Positions 13,494 to 21,156 of a DNA stretch of 33,596 nt are shown here, piece after piece. A model generated the notes under the pieces. It saw nothing but the letters and a program-made list of their open reading frames with translations, did not search any database and was not told where the DNA came from. Each line of letters begins with the position of its first letter. Within the stretch, counting starts at the first letter, position 1. This DNA is from Alistipes senegalensis (GTDB lineage: Bacteria > Bacteroidota > Bacteroidia > Bacteroidales > Rikenellaceae). The stretch is from the NCBI GenBank assembly GCA_023665825.1, contig JAMPDE010000003.1, positions 1 through 33,596 of the forward strand. The letters are read 5' to 3'. The position numbers and the translations under genes were made by a program.

Positions 13494-15792
13494 TTTCCTT
13501 GACGATGACGAGTTTGTGTTCGTAGCCTTCGGCGATGTTGCCGTGCGAGACGACGAGCGAGGTGATGCCTAAGCGGTTCAATGCCCCGAAGGTGCTGGCA
13601 AGGCCGCTTTCGTCCATGGCGTCGAGTATCTCGTCCAGCACCAACAGGTCGAGGCCTTTGTCCGCCTCGCAGCCGCCGTTCACCAACCGCTGCATGGCGA
13701 GGATGGTGGCCAGATGCACACGGGCGGCTTCACCCTGCGAGAATTTGCCGAATGAGCCGCAGTCTACACCGTCCCGCACGAGGCTGGCGGAGATTTTCTC
13801 CCGTAGCTTACCTGTCTTGAGTAGCGTGAAACCGGAAAGGCGCAGGCGGATGTCGGAGCCGATGTTTTCTAAAAATTCGTTGGTGATGCGGTTCAGGGCT
13901 TCGATTTTCGTTCCGGCAAGGAAGGATTTGAACTGGACGAAACGCTCCTGCTGCTCCTGCAAGCGATGCAACCGCCGTTCGATTTCCTCTTTGTGTGCCG
14001 CCGCTTCGCCGGATTTACGCCGAACCTCTTTCAGGGAGACTTTGAGCGAACGAATCAGCTCCGTGGAGGAGGTGTTTTTCAACTCTTCGACGGTCTCTTC
14101 GAGCGTGGCGACGGCACTCTCGGCGGCTCGGATTTCTTCTTCGGTACGCTGAACGTCACGCACGGTGCGGCGGCAGGCGTCGTCCACGAGGGCGAAGGCT
14201 TCGTCGAAGAGTTTGCGGCGGATACTGTCCAGTTCACCCCGCAGTCCGTCCAATTCGGTTTCGATTTGCCGCTGTCGCTGCTGTACCCGCCTCAGACGGC
14301 TGTCGGCATCCTGCACGGCACTTTCCGCACGGGAGAGTTCGTCGGCTATCGAACCGTCCGCTGCGGCCAACGCCCGTTTGTCCCGGCGGATGCGGTCTTG
14401 CTGCGCCTCTACCTGTTCGGTTTCGCTGTTCAGGCTGCGGATGTCCGTGTCAACCGCTTGCAACCGTTCCTGCTGCCGTTGCAGGCTGTCCCGACCGGCG
14501 GCGATGTCGAAACCCTCGTCCGCGAGCAAGAACTCGTGCCGGCAGGAGGGACAGCGGATGACGCCCGAGAGTTGCCCTTTGAGCGCTTCGATACTGCGCA
14601 GCACGTCCTGACGCTCCCGACGCATGGCGGATAACCGGGAACCGGTCGCAACCAACCGTTCGTCCAATGTTCGGAGGCGGCTGTCGTATTGCAGGGCTTT
14701 CTGCCGGTTTTCCTCCCGCAACAGGTCGTGGCGTTTGCTCAGGTCGTCCCGGTTTTGCGCCAACGCTCCGGCATCTGCTTCGATACGGGCATATTCCTCG
14801 TGTACGGTGTGCCATTCGGTCTCCGTGGCGGAGAGTTTGTCCCGCTTGGTTTTCAGGACGCCGACCCAGTCGCTGAATCCGCCGATACCCAGTCCCGAAA
14901 GGAGGCTGCCGACCTGCTCGGCACAGGTTTGCACTGTGTCGTCGCCCTCTTCCGTCTGTTGCAGGACGGCATCCGCCTGTTCGAGCCGGGAGATGCGCTG
15001 CTGTAAGTCGTCCCGCAGCGTGTTTTTCTCCCGAATCAAGGCGTGCTTGGCGGCGACGGATTCCCGGATAGCGGCGATGCGCTCCTGACGGCTGCGGGCT
15101 TTCTCCTCGGCGGCCTGCTCCTCTTTCTGTATCTGCTCGGCGAGCATCTCGACACGACCGTCCAGTCCGGCAAGTTCCAACGCCGCCTGCTGCAATGTTT
15201 TCTCCACCGGCAGGATGTCGTCCGCCACCTTTTCGATGGCACGGTCTACCAAGGAGGCGTTGGAGAAGCGGTTGATAATCTCTTTCTTCTGTGTGTCGGA
15301 GGCGGACAGGAAGTCCTGGTATTTGTGCTTGGAGAGGATGAAGGTGTTGAACAGTTCCTCCCGGGAGATGCCCAATTTGTCGAGAATGTAGCGGTTGTAG
15401 GCGTCCACCGAGGGGTGTACGGCTTCGTCGGTCGTAATCGCCCGACCGCTCCGCTCGATGCGGCATTCGACCGTCGAGGCGCCCTTGCGGGGGATGTGCC
15501 GCTCGATGAGGAAGGTTTCGCCGGCGGAGTCGTTCCGCAGGTGCAGGCACACCCGGCACTCTTGAGCGGCGTCGTTGATGATTTCCTCGCCACGCACCTT
15601 GCGCAGCGGACTTCCCGTGATGCCTATGGCGATGGCTTCGATAAGGGCGGATTTGCCGCTGCCGTTGGAGCGTTGCGAGTCGTTGTCCCGGTTGTCGCCG
15701 AAGACGAGCGTCGTGACGCCCTGCCAGAGGGTGTAGTCCAGCGTGCGGAAAGCACACAGGTTTTCCGCTTCGATATGTTCTAATTTCCACAT
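13471..15792 (-). CDS. sbcC: SbcC/Rad50/T4 gp46-like recombination ATPase
   Basis: The 773-residue protein has an N-terminal ATPase half with P-loop NGSGKSALIEAI (from residue 43), two long coiled-coil arms (about 175-395 and 435-620) separated by a zinc-hook CPSC (Cys414 and Cys417), and a C-terminal ATPase half with the signature FSQGEAARVHLA and Walker B LLVLDEILDAMDE. The signature differs from the usual LSGGE. With its SbcD-like partner it forms the end-processing nuclease complex equivalent to T4 gp46/47, which creates 3' single strands for recombination-dependent replication. It overlaps the SbcD gene by 13 bases. It is shorter than bacterial SbcC (about 1000 residues) and longer than T4 gp46 (about 560). 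Confidence 0.92.
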   Translation of the reverse strand: MWKLEHIEAENLCAFRTLDYTLWQGVTTLVFGDNRDNDSQRSNGSGKSALIEAIAIGITGSPLRKVRGEEIINDAAQECRVCLHLRNDSAGETFLIERHIPRKGASTVECRIERSGRAITTDEAVHPSVDAYNRYILDKLGISREELFNTFILSKHKYQDFLSASDTQKKEIINRFSNASLVDRAIEKVADDILPVEKTLQQAALELAGLDGRVEMLAEQIQKEEQAAEEKARSRQERIAAIRESVAAKHALIREKNTLRDDLQQRISRLEQADAVLQQTEEGDDTVQTCAEQVGSLLSGLGIGGFSDWVGVLKTKRDKLSATETEWHTVHEEYARIEADAGALAQNRDDLSKRHDLLREENRQKALQYDSRLRTLDERLVATGSRLSAMRRERQDVLRSIEALKGQLSGVIRCPSCRHEFLLADEGFDIAAGRDSLQRQQERLQAVDTDIRSLNSETEQVEAQQDRIRRDKRALAAADGSIADELSRAESAVQDADSRLRRVQQRQRQIETELDGLRGELDSIRRKLFDEAFALVDDACRRTVRDVQRTEEEIRAAESAVATLEETVEELKNTSSTELIRSLKVSLKEVRRKSGEAAAHKEEIERRLHRLQEQQERFVQFKSFLAGTKIEALNRITNEFLENIGSDIRLRLSGFTLLKTGKLREKISASLVRDGVDCGSFGKFSQGEAARVHLATILAMQRLVNGGCEADKGLDLLVLDEILDAMDESGLASTFGALNRLGITSLVVSHGNIAEGYEHKLVIVKENGESRIG

Positions 15793-16847
15793 GGTGTTCC
15801 GTCGATTTGAGATAGGTACATAAGCCCGTATTCAGGGTCTTCGATGCTGCGGAGCGTGCAGAACTCCCGGTAGCTCTCACTGATTTTTCGCCTGTCATAA
15901 CGCTCCAGCAGGTCGCCGTCGGGCAGCGGGTCGCTCTGCACCTCTTCGGCAAGAAGTTCCACTTTGGAGGCTCCGGCCTCGAACAGGGCACGCTTGTCGA
16001 TGTTCGGCAACTGGGAAGCCCGGCCGTGTATCCGTACCTTGACTTTGTAGCGCCCCTCGGCACGCATCTCCGCCAGTTCGTCCGTCAGGCGGATGCCGGC
16101 TTTCTCCACCGGCACGTCCATGACCCGGTAGCGGGTGTTGGCCCGGTTTTTCACGAACTCGTGGCTGCCGTCGCTGTAGAGCACGGTGTAGCCCTTTTCC
16201 TCGTCCTCGCCGAAGTTGTGCTGGCGGCTCGAACCGATGTATTCGATGCGGGTACGGGGAATGATGCAGCGGTTATGGTAGTGGCCGACGAACACCCGGT
16301 CGAAGGCCTCGAACAGATGCACGGGCAGTTCGTTGTCGGAGGGTTGCGCAAGCGCTCCGTTGATGCCCTCGTGGATGTAGAGGTAGTTCAGCCGGTCGGG
16401 GTCAAGGCGCACTTTACCCAGCTTTTCCGGGAAACTGCCGCTTTCGGGGAAGTAGGCCACCATGTGCAGGATGAACCGCTGCCCGTCAAGACACGGCAGG
16501 GCGATGTAGTCGTCTGCGACTAAGACGTTCGGATGCCGGTCGAAGATGTGGCAGTAGCCCCGCGTCGATTCGGGATTGACCTTGTCGTGGTTACCGTTTA
16601 TCATCGTGACCCGCATGCCCCGCTCGGCGGCGAGCAGCAGGGCGTCATGCACGGCGAGCAGCACGTCGAGGCTCTGGGCGGCACGGCTCAGGAAGAGGTC
16701 GCCGCCCAAGGCGATGTCCCTGACGTTCAGCCGCCGGCAGATGTCCAGCGCCTCCTGCCAGTTGGCCATGAACTCGGGTATGTTGTCTTTGGATACGTGT
16801 ATGTCGTTGAGCAGCAACAGACACGGATATATCGTTTCCTTTTGCAT
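15780..16847 (-). CDS. sbcD: SbcD/Mre11/T4 gp47-like nuclease
   Basis: The 355-residue protein is a calcineurin-type metallophosphoesterase of the Mre11 family. Ordered motifs are LLNDIHVSKDN (Asp15, His17), IALGGDLF, MINGNHD, YIHEGI and FVGHYHN, which supply the two-metal active site. It should act with the neighbouring SbcC-like ATPase in resecting DNA ends. I chose ATG at 16847; a longer frame from 16880 would place the start inside a strong hairpin and add eleven hydrophobic residues with no counterpart in the family. A capping region follows the catalytic core (about residues 235-320), and the C-terminus probably binds the ATPase coiled coil. Confidence 0.92.
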   Translation of the reverse strand: MQKETIYPCLLLLNDIHVSKDNIPEFMANWQEALDICRRLNVRDIALGGDLFLSRAAQSLDVLLAVHDALLLAAERGMRVTMINGNHDKVNPESTRGYCHIFDRHPNVLVADDYIALPCLDGQRFILHMVAYFPESGSFPEKLGKVRLDPDRLNYLYIHEGINGALAQPSDNELPVHLFEAFDRVFVGHYHNRCIIPRTRIEYIGSSRQHNFGEDEEKGYTVLYSDGSHEFVKNRANTRYRVMDVPVEKAGIRLTDELAEMRAEGRYKVKVRIHGRASQLPNIDKRALFEAGASKVELLAEEVQSDPLPDGDLLERYDRRKISESYREFCTLRSIEDPEYGLMYLSQIDGTPCGN

Positions 16848-16866
16848 AGGCGTGTGATATAGGAAA

Positions 16867-16896
16867 GGGAAGTGCGGCACGAAGCCGCTTCTTCCC
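16867..16896 (-). terminator. Strong hairpin between the ssDNA-binding protein and SbcD genes
   Basis: On the minus strand GGGAAG, a 2-base bulge, GCGGC, the loop TTCGT, GCCGC, a 1-base bulge and CTTCCC form an 11-pair stem, followed by TTTCCT. It sits in the 75-base gap between the genes. It may act as a partial terminator or as an RNA-stability element that keeps SbcCD output below that of the ssDNA-binding protein. The U-tract is weak, so full termination is doubtful. Confidence 0.5.
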
Positions 16897-16922
16897 TCAG
16901 GTGAATAACTCCAAGTATCTGT

Positions 16923-18149
16923 TTATCTGCGTCTGCGACGGGGTTCCTCTTCGGCAGGTGGTGTGTCCGGCTCCTCTTCTTCGGAGGGTACGGGACCCTG
17001 CATGGCCTCCTCGATCATCTCCAAGAGGTCTTTGTTGGAGGTCGAACGGGTCACACGGATTTGAAGCCCCTCCTGCTCGATGTAGGCACGGATGAGTCCC
17101 CGCAGCTCCTGTCCCTGCTCGGTGCGGTCGCCAAGGCCCTCGGCTTGCAGGCTTTCGAAGCGCTCGAACAGGTCGTCGAGGGTGGCGGCGCCCGCTGCCG
17201 GATTCTCCTTGTTGTCTTTGGTGCGCTTGTCGAACGAGAAGGAGCTGGTGTCCTCCTTGGGCAGAGCGGCCATGAGCGTTGCGACGGCCTCTTTCATCTC
17301 GTCTCCCTCCATCAGGGACATGCCGTAGCGGGCGTCGCACTGTTTGAGGTATTCGACGGTCGTCTCGGCCTGGTAGCGGGAGTAGCGGTAGATGACCTCC
17401 GGGATGCGGGGCGCCGACATCAGGGCGGCGAGTTCCTCTTTGGAGAGGATGTCGGCGTCGCTCTCGTTGTCGATGCTCACGAGGTATTCGGTCTTGCCGC
17501 CGTTCTTTTTCTTCTCGATTTCTACCGGGTAGGCATCTCTTATCGACGATATGGGACAGGGATAGGACGGGTTCTTGGCGAGTTTCTTCTGCCAGAGCTT
17601 GAATTTGCGCTCGTCGAGGTCTTTGAACTGGCTGTGCGAGAGCGTGAGCAGCTGCAACCCCTTGGCACGTTCGTCGAGGTCGAGGACGTAGAGGGCGTGG
17701 CCGTAGCTGTATTTGAGACCGCCGCCGAAGCTGCCTCCGCCTATCTTCTCGGCCAGCTTGTCGTCGCCCAGTGCCTTGGCTTCGGCAACGGCGGCCTTGC
17801 GGTAGATGTCGATCAGGTCTAACGGGTAACCGGCATCGGTGGCTCTCGGCACGGTGACGTACAGGTAGGCGGCTTTACCGCCCGTGGAGGGTTTCTCCAA
17901 TTCGAGCAGAAGCTGGTGGACGGGAAATTCGTACCCCGGACGGGCGAGCACGCCGTCGGCGGCCGGAGCGATGGGCATGACACGCAGTCGATAGACGCCC
18001 AGTTTGTCCATCCGGAAGAATTCGGTGCGGGCGAAGGCTTTGTTTTCCTCCTGCGCCCGCAGTTGCGCCTGCGCATAGGTCTCCTGCGAGGCGAGGAAAA
18101 GGTCCTCGACGGAAACCATGCTCTCTCTGTCAAGATTTTCTTCTTGCAT
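16923..18149 (-). CDS. T4 gp32-like single-stranded DNA-binding protein
   Basis: The 408-residue protein resembles phage gp32-type ssDNA-binding proteins by layout rather than by strong motif. A core with RLRVMPIAP (about residues 53-61), AAYLYVTVPR (about 93-102) and LKYSYGHALYVLDLDER (about 145-161) reads like the OB-fold strands. An acidic flexible tail comes at the end (SEEEEPDTPPAEEEPRRRRR). It is the first gene of the operon with SbcD, SbcC and RuvC homologues, as expected for a recombination mediator. The zinc-binding Cys/His cluster of T4 gp32 is not visible. It is preceded by a host-type promoter and a leader of about 170 bases. The C-terminal run of five arginines after the acidic tail is unusual. 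Confidence 0.62.
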   Translation of the reverse strand: MQEENLDRESMVSVEDLFLASQETYAQAQLRAQEENKAFARTEFFRMDKLGVYRLRVMPIAPAADGVLARPGYEFPVHQLLLELEKPSTGGKAAYLYVTVPRATDAGYPLDLIDIYRKAAVAEAKALGDDKLAEKIGGGSFGGGLKYSYGHALYVLDLDERAKGLQLLTLSHSQFKDLDERKFKLWQKKLAKNPSYPCPISSIRDAYPVEIEKKKNGGKTEYLVSIDNESDADILSKEELAALMSAPRIPEVIYRYSRYQAETTVEYLKQCDARYGMSLMEGDEMKEAVATLMAALPKEDTSSFSFDKRTKDNKENPAAGAATLDDLFERFESLQAEGLGDRTEQGQELRGLIRAYIEQEGLQIRVTRSTSNKDLLEMIEEAMQGPVPSEEEEPDTPPAEEEPRRRRR

Positions 18150-18319
18150 AGTGTTGAAAGTGATAAATGGAAAATGCCGAAGAATCTAAAAGTCGATGAA
18201 CAGGCGGGTTCGGATGCACCGCCGCTCTTCAGTTTAGAAACTGGATGGAAAGCCGGACGTTTCCGGTCCGTTTATCACTTCCCGCTGCAAGCCGCTCAGA
18301 ACGAGCGGATTCAATTGAG
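18150..18319 (-). other. Structured 5' leader of the ssDNA-binding protein gene
   Basis: Transcription from the promoter at 18326-18356 would start near 18319 and leave about 170 bases before the ATG. The leader contains two short perfect stems: CCGCTC/GAGCGG with a 5-base loop (18292-18308) and CGGAC/GTCCG with a 7-base loop (18254-18270). I see no gene in it. A leader this long in an otherwise tightly packed genome suggests post-transcriptional control. Confidence 0.5.
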
Positions 18320-18325
18320 TGTAGA

Positions 18326-18356
18326 CAAAAGTAGGTTCATTGGGCGAACCGGCAAA
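18326..18356 (-). promoter_or_regulatory. Bacteroidetes-type promoter of the recombination operon
   Basis: On the minus strand TTTG (18356-18353), a 19-base spacer and TACTTTTG (18333-18326) match the Bacteroidetes primary-sigma promoter in full, with the same spacing as the promoter at 9041. The spacer contains a small palindrome, GGTTC-N7-GAACC (18334-18350), a candidate operator. Use of the host consensus implies early or middle transcription by host RNA polymerase. Confidence 0.75.
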
Positions 18357-18357
18357 A

Positions 18358-18390
18358 TATCCGCTTGAATGTTTTTGAAAAAAGCGGATA
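18358..18390 (-). terminator. Intrinsic terminator of the tail operon
   Basis: A perfect 9-base stem (TATCCGCTT at 18358-18366, AAGCGGATA at 18382-18390) encloses a 15-base loop. On the minus strand it is followed by TTTTG, whose last bases are the -33 box of the next promoter. It lies 45 bases after the last tail-side gene stop. The stem is only moderately GC-rich. Confidence 0.55.
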
Positions 18391-18435
18391 ACGAGTTGTC
18401 CCCAAACGGTTTGCAGAACCATGCAAATAATCGTT

Positions 18436-18969
18436 TCAGGGTCGCCCGTCCGCCTTTGCCTGCCACGGGAGACGTAGTCGCTCCAACGGATAGAGGCTCG
18501 ACGTGTTTACTTTCGAGGCGTCCTCGACCATTTGCCGCCGGATGGCGGAGATGAGTTTGCGGTTGCGGCCGATGAATTGCTCCAGCTTGCGCCGCCGCAT
18601 CTCGTCGTAGAACGGTTTCTTTGCCGGGGTCATCACGGTGGCACGGCGGCAGTAGAGCCCGTCCCGTTCGTAGAGCTCCATATAACGTCGGAATTTGGGC
18701 TTCCGGAGCGACGGGTCTTGGGAGGCGGCGCACACGATGCGGATGAGCGGCAAGGGCGGCGCCCGGTGTTTGCCCGGTGGCAGGGACTGCATGATGAGCT
18801 GGAAGACCTCCGGCACCTCGTATTTGAGGAAGAAGCCCAGTTTGGTCTCCTCGAAGAGGTAGCGCTTATAGGTTCCCTTCGGTCTTCCGGACTTTCTTCG
18901 ACGTTTTGCGGGGCTGCTCTCCGCCTTGCGGGTGAGCCTTGCATTCCGGTGTTTCTTCGCTTGTGCCAT
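18436..18969 (-). CDS. Hypothetical basic protein (177 aa)
   Basis: A 177-residue strongly basic protein. Residues 1-30 are almost entirely Lys, Arg and Ser (including KRRRKSGRPKG), which looks like a nucleic-acid-binding tail. They are followed by KRYLFEETKLGFFLKYEVPE (about residues 35-54) and a helical, basic C-terminal half. I do not recognise the family. It is the last gene before the terminator at 18390-18358. Its first 104 bases overlap the upstream small gene in another frame, so the true start could be later; an internal ATG at residue 63 is possible but would remove the conserved-looking segment. A structural or DNA-associated role is only a guess. Confidence 0.65.
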   Translation of the reverse strand: MAQAKKHRNARLTRKAESSPAKRRRKSGRPKGTYKRYLFEETKLGFFLKYEVPEVFQLIMQSLPPGKHRAPPLPLIRIVCAASQDPSLRKPKFRRYMELYERDGLYCRRATVMTPAKKPFYDEMRRRKLEQFIGRNRKLISAIRRQMVEDASKVNTSSLYPLERLRLPWQAKADGRP

Positions 18970-19087
18970 GTGTCTCGGTGTTTACGGGTTCGACAGGTGC
19001 CGCATCGATGTTTTGCGTGCGGCGGCGTTTTTCACTGATGGCGGCCCGGCTGTTCAGGTCACGCTGGATGTTGAGTTTTTTCATCAT
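18866..19087 (-). CDS. Small hydrophilic protein (73 aa), overlaps next gene
   Basis: The frame starts directly at the fibre-gene stop (TAATG overlap) and encodes 73 residues, MMKKLNIQRDLNSRAAISEK and onward, rich in Lys, Arg, Thr and Glu and probably disordered. Starting at a translation-coupled junction supports a real gene. The 104-base overlap with the following gene is larger than anywhere else in the window and argues for caution. No family recognised. Confidence 0.45.
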   Translation of the reverse strand: MMKKLNIQRDLNSRAAISEKRRRTQNIDAAPVEPVNTETHGTSEETPECKAHPQGGEQPRKTSKKVRKTEGNL

Positions 19088-21156
19088 TATACCATGTATG
19101 AGAAGTTTACGTTTGTCGTATTGTTATACATACCGCTTTCGTAAAGTTGTAACTTGCGGGAGTTGGCATCTATCATGAAGGAGGTGCCCCGGTTGTATTT
19201 GTGGTCGTCGTTGAAGTCTGCAACGGAGAGCCGCACCCCGTATTTGGGCGGAGAAATGGCGTTGGGAATCAGGGCGACTACACCGCCCCAGTTGCCGCCG
19301 TCACGTCGGGCGGTATTGATACGCCCCTGGATGCAGACGATGTTGCCGATTTGACGCACGAATAGCTCTCGTGTGTCGGTGCCGGAGCCGCTGTTGGACA
19401 TCTGAATCCACCCCGTGTCGAGCAGCTTGGGCTGGTAGTCGGCGGCATAGGCGGCACCGAGCGTCTTGCAGGCGAGTTTGCGGGCGTCGTCATTGGGCAA
19501 TGTCAAGTCCGTCAGTCTGCCGTCTTTGCGCACGTAGTTGTCCGACAGGTCTTTGCTGCCGGCGGCGGCCAGTTTGTCGCGGAGCAGCTGCTGCGCCTCG
19601 ACGGAGTTTTTGCCTTGACTGACCAAGTAGTCGATGTAGTCCTGAAAGAGTTCCGCCAGACGGCCGAAGCGGCTGTCGGCATCTTTCCGGGAATAGACGC
19701 CGATATTGCCGGCAGCGGTCTGCCGCTCACCGTCGTTCAGACCGTCCAAAAGACGGTTCGCCTTTTTGTCGAGCTCGGCGGCGACCTGTGCGGAGGTAAC
19801 GTATCCGTCGCTTTGGGGCGTGTCGCCGGAGGCGAAGCTGCCGCTGGCGATGCCGTTGAGTTTGTCGTAGAGCTCCTGGGTGAAGTCTTTCGTGGAGAGT
19901 CCTTTGCCCTCGACGGCGTCCACTTTCCGGTTCAGACCGTCGGTCAGGGCCTGCTGCGTGGCGTAGGTCTTGGCGATGGAGATGCCGCCTACTCGCAGCT
20001 CGCCCAATACATCAACGAAGTTTTTGGGCATTAGGAAGATGCCGCCGACGGGGTTCGTGATGAAAAATTCGGTGTTTTCGTCCGAAGCATAGCCGACAAC
20101 GGCGGCATCCTCCGATTGTTTGTCGCACCAGCGGATGACTCCGCCGAATGCAGCATCCGTCGAAGCGTGTGCCGCATCGGAGAGCATGATGCCGGGCACC
20201 GCATCGACTGCCAGGGAGGCATGCACCGCCACCCGTTTGTCGGTACCGCAGACGTGCAGCAGCGGCAAAGCGCACCGCTTACCGTCGTAGACCTCGAAGT
20301 TGCGGAAGTAGGACGTGCCGTTGTTGTATCCATCGTAATTGATGCGGATGCTGCCTTTGTCGCTGCGCTCGGAGGTGTTTTTGAGGTGGTTGCCCGTGAG
20401 GTACAGCGAACCGGTGCGTATCGTGTCGCTTTGCAGGTTTATCAGGGTGCAGAGTTGTTCCGCAAAACGGGCGGTGAAGACGCCTTTGCTTTCGATGGTG
20501 ATGGTGCCCAGCGTCGTGTCGAAAAGGATGGCGGCAACGGATTCGGTGTTCGTACCGGCTTCGATGCGGGCAAGAGCCGTTTCCGGAAAGTAAGCCCGCA
20601 GTACCCGCTTGCTGCCGGGAGGCGCCACCAGCAGGGAGTTGCGGCTCTCGATGCCTTTGTCGACGGCCAACGTGCCGGTCAGCACGAGGTCTTTGCGGAC
20701 GGTCTGCTGCACGAAGGGGCTGTCTACCATCAGGGCGTAGCGGCCGATGAATTTGTCTACCAGACGGGGCGCGTAATCTTCGGTCAGGCGGATGAACTGC
20801 GGCACGACGCCCGTAACGGCATCGGCGGTGTCGGGAACGGTACGGCCGCCCGAGGCGAGGTAGCACGCACGGCCCCGCTTGTTGACTTCGTTGGCGTAGG
20901 TGACCGATTCGTTGCGGTTGGTTTCGTAGATGTAGTACGGGTACGAGGCGTCGGCGCACCCCTCGAAGCGGCGCACCTTGCCGTTGAGCCACACGTATCC
21001 GGGCGTGATGTCGGCTCCCTGACACCGACAGCCGGAGATGATGAAGTTGGCGCAGCCGTCGAACAGGCTGCTCAATGCAAGGACCATGTCCTGCAAGTTG
21101 ATGACGTCGTCGGCGTAGGTGTAACGGCCGCCGGGTTCGGCTATGAATTCTTTCAT
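19087..21156 (-). CDS. Tail fibre-like protein (H position)
   Basis: The 689-residue protein is last in the baseplate gene order, where P2 and Mu encode the fibre. It begins MKEFIAEPGGRYTYADDVIN, resembling a baseplate-attachment domain, and has a mid-region of Gly- and Asn-rich beta repeats. A helical segment follows (about residues 405-560, with TQQALTDGLNRKVDAVEGKG, LSDNYVRKDG and similar phrases typical of fibre shafts). The C-terminus (LFVRQIGNIVCIQGRINTA) looks like a beta-sandwich tip. It probably binds a host surface structure. Its start overlaps the upstream stop as ATGA. No chaperone gene of the usual tail-fibre-assembly type is evident; the two small basic proteins downstream do not resemble one. 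Confidence 0.75.
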   Translation of the reverse strand: MKEFIAEPGGRYTYADDVINLQDMVLALSSLFDGCANFIISGCRCQGADITPGYVWLNGKVRRFEGCADASYPYYIYETNRNESVTYANEVNKRGRACYLASGGRTVPDTADAVTGVVPQFIRLTEDYAPRLVDKFIGRYALMVDSPFVQQTVRKDLVLTGTLAVDKGIESRNSLLVAPPGSKRVLRAYFPETALARIEAGTNTESVAAILFDTTLGTITIESKGVFTARFAEQLCTLINLQSDTIRTGSLYLTGNHLKNTSERSDKGSIRINYDGYNNGTSYFRNFEVYDGKRCALPLLHVCGTDKRVAVHASLAVDAVPGIMLSDAAHASTDAAFGGVIRWCDKQSEDAAVVGYASDENTEFFITNPVGGIFLMPKNFVDVLGELRVGGISIAKTYATQQALTDGLNRKVDAVEGKGLSTKDFTQELYDKLNGIASGSFASGDTPQSDGYVTSAQVAAELDKKANRLLDGLNDGERQTAAGNIGVYSRKDADSRFGRLAELFQDYIDYLVSQGKNSVEAQQLLRDKLAAAGSKDLSDNYVRKDGRLTDLTLPNDDARKLACKTLGAAYAADYQPKLLDTGWIQMSNSGSGTDTRELFVRQIGNIVCIQGRINTARRDGGNWGGVVALIPNAISPPKYGVRLSVADFNDDHKYNRGTSFMIDANSRKLQLYESGMYNNTTNVNFSYMV

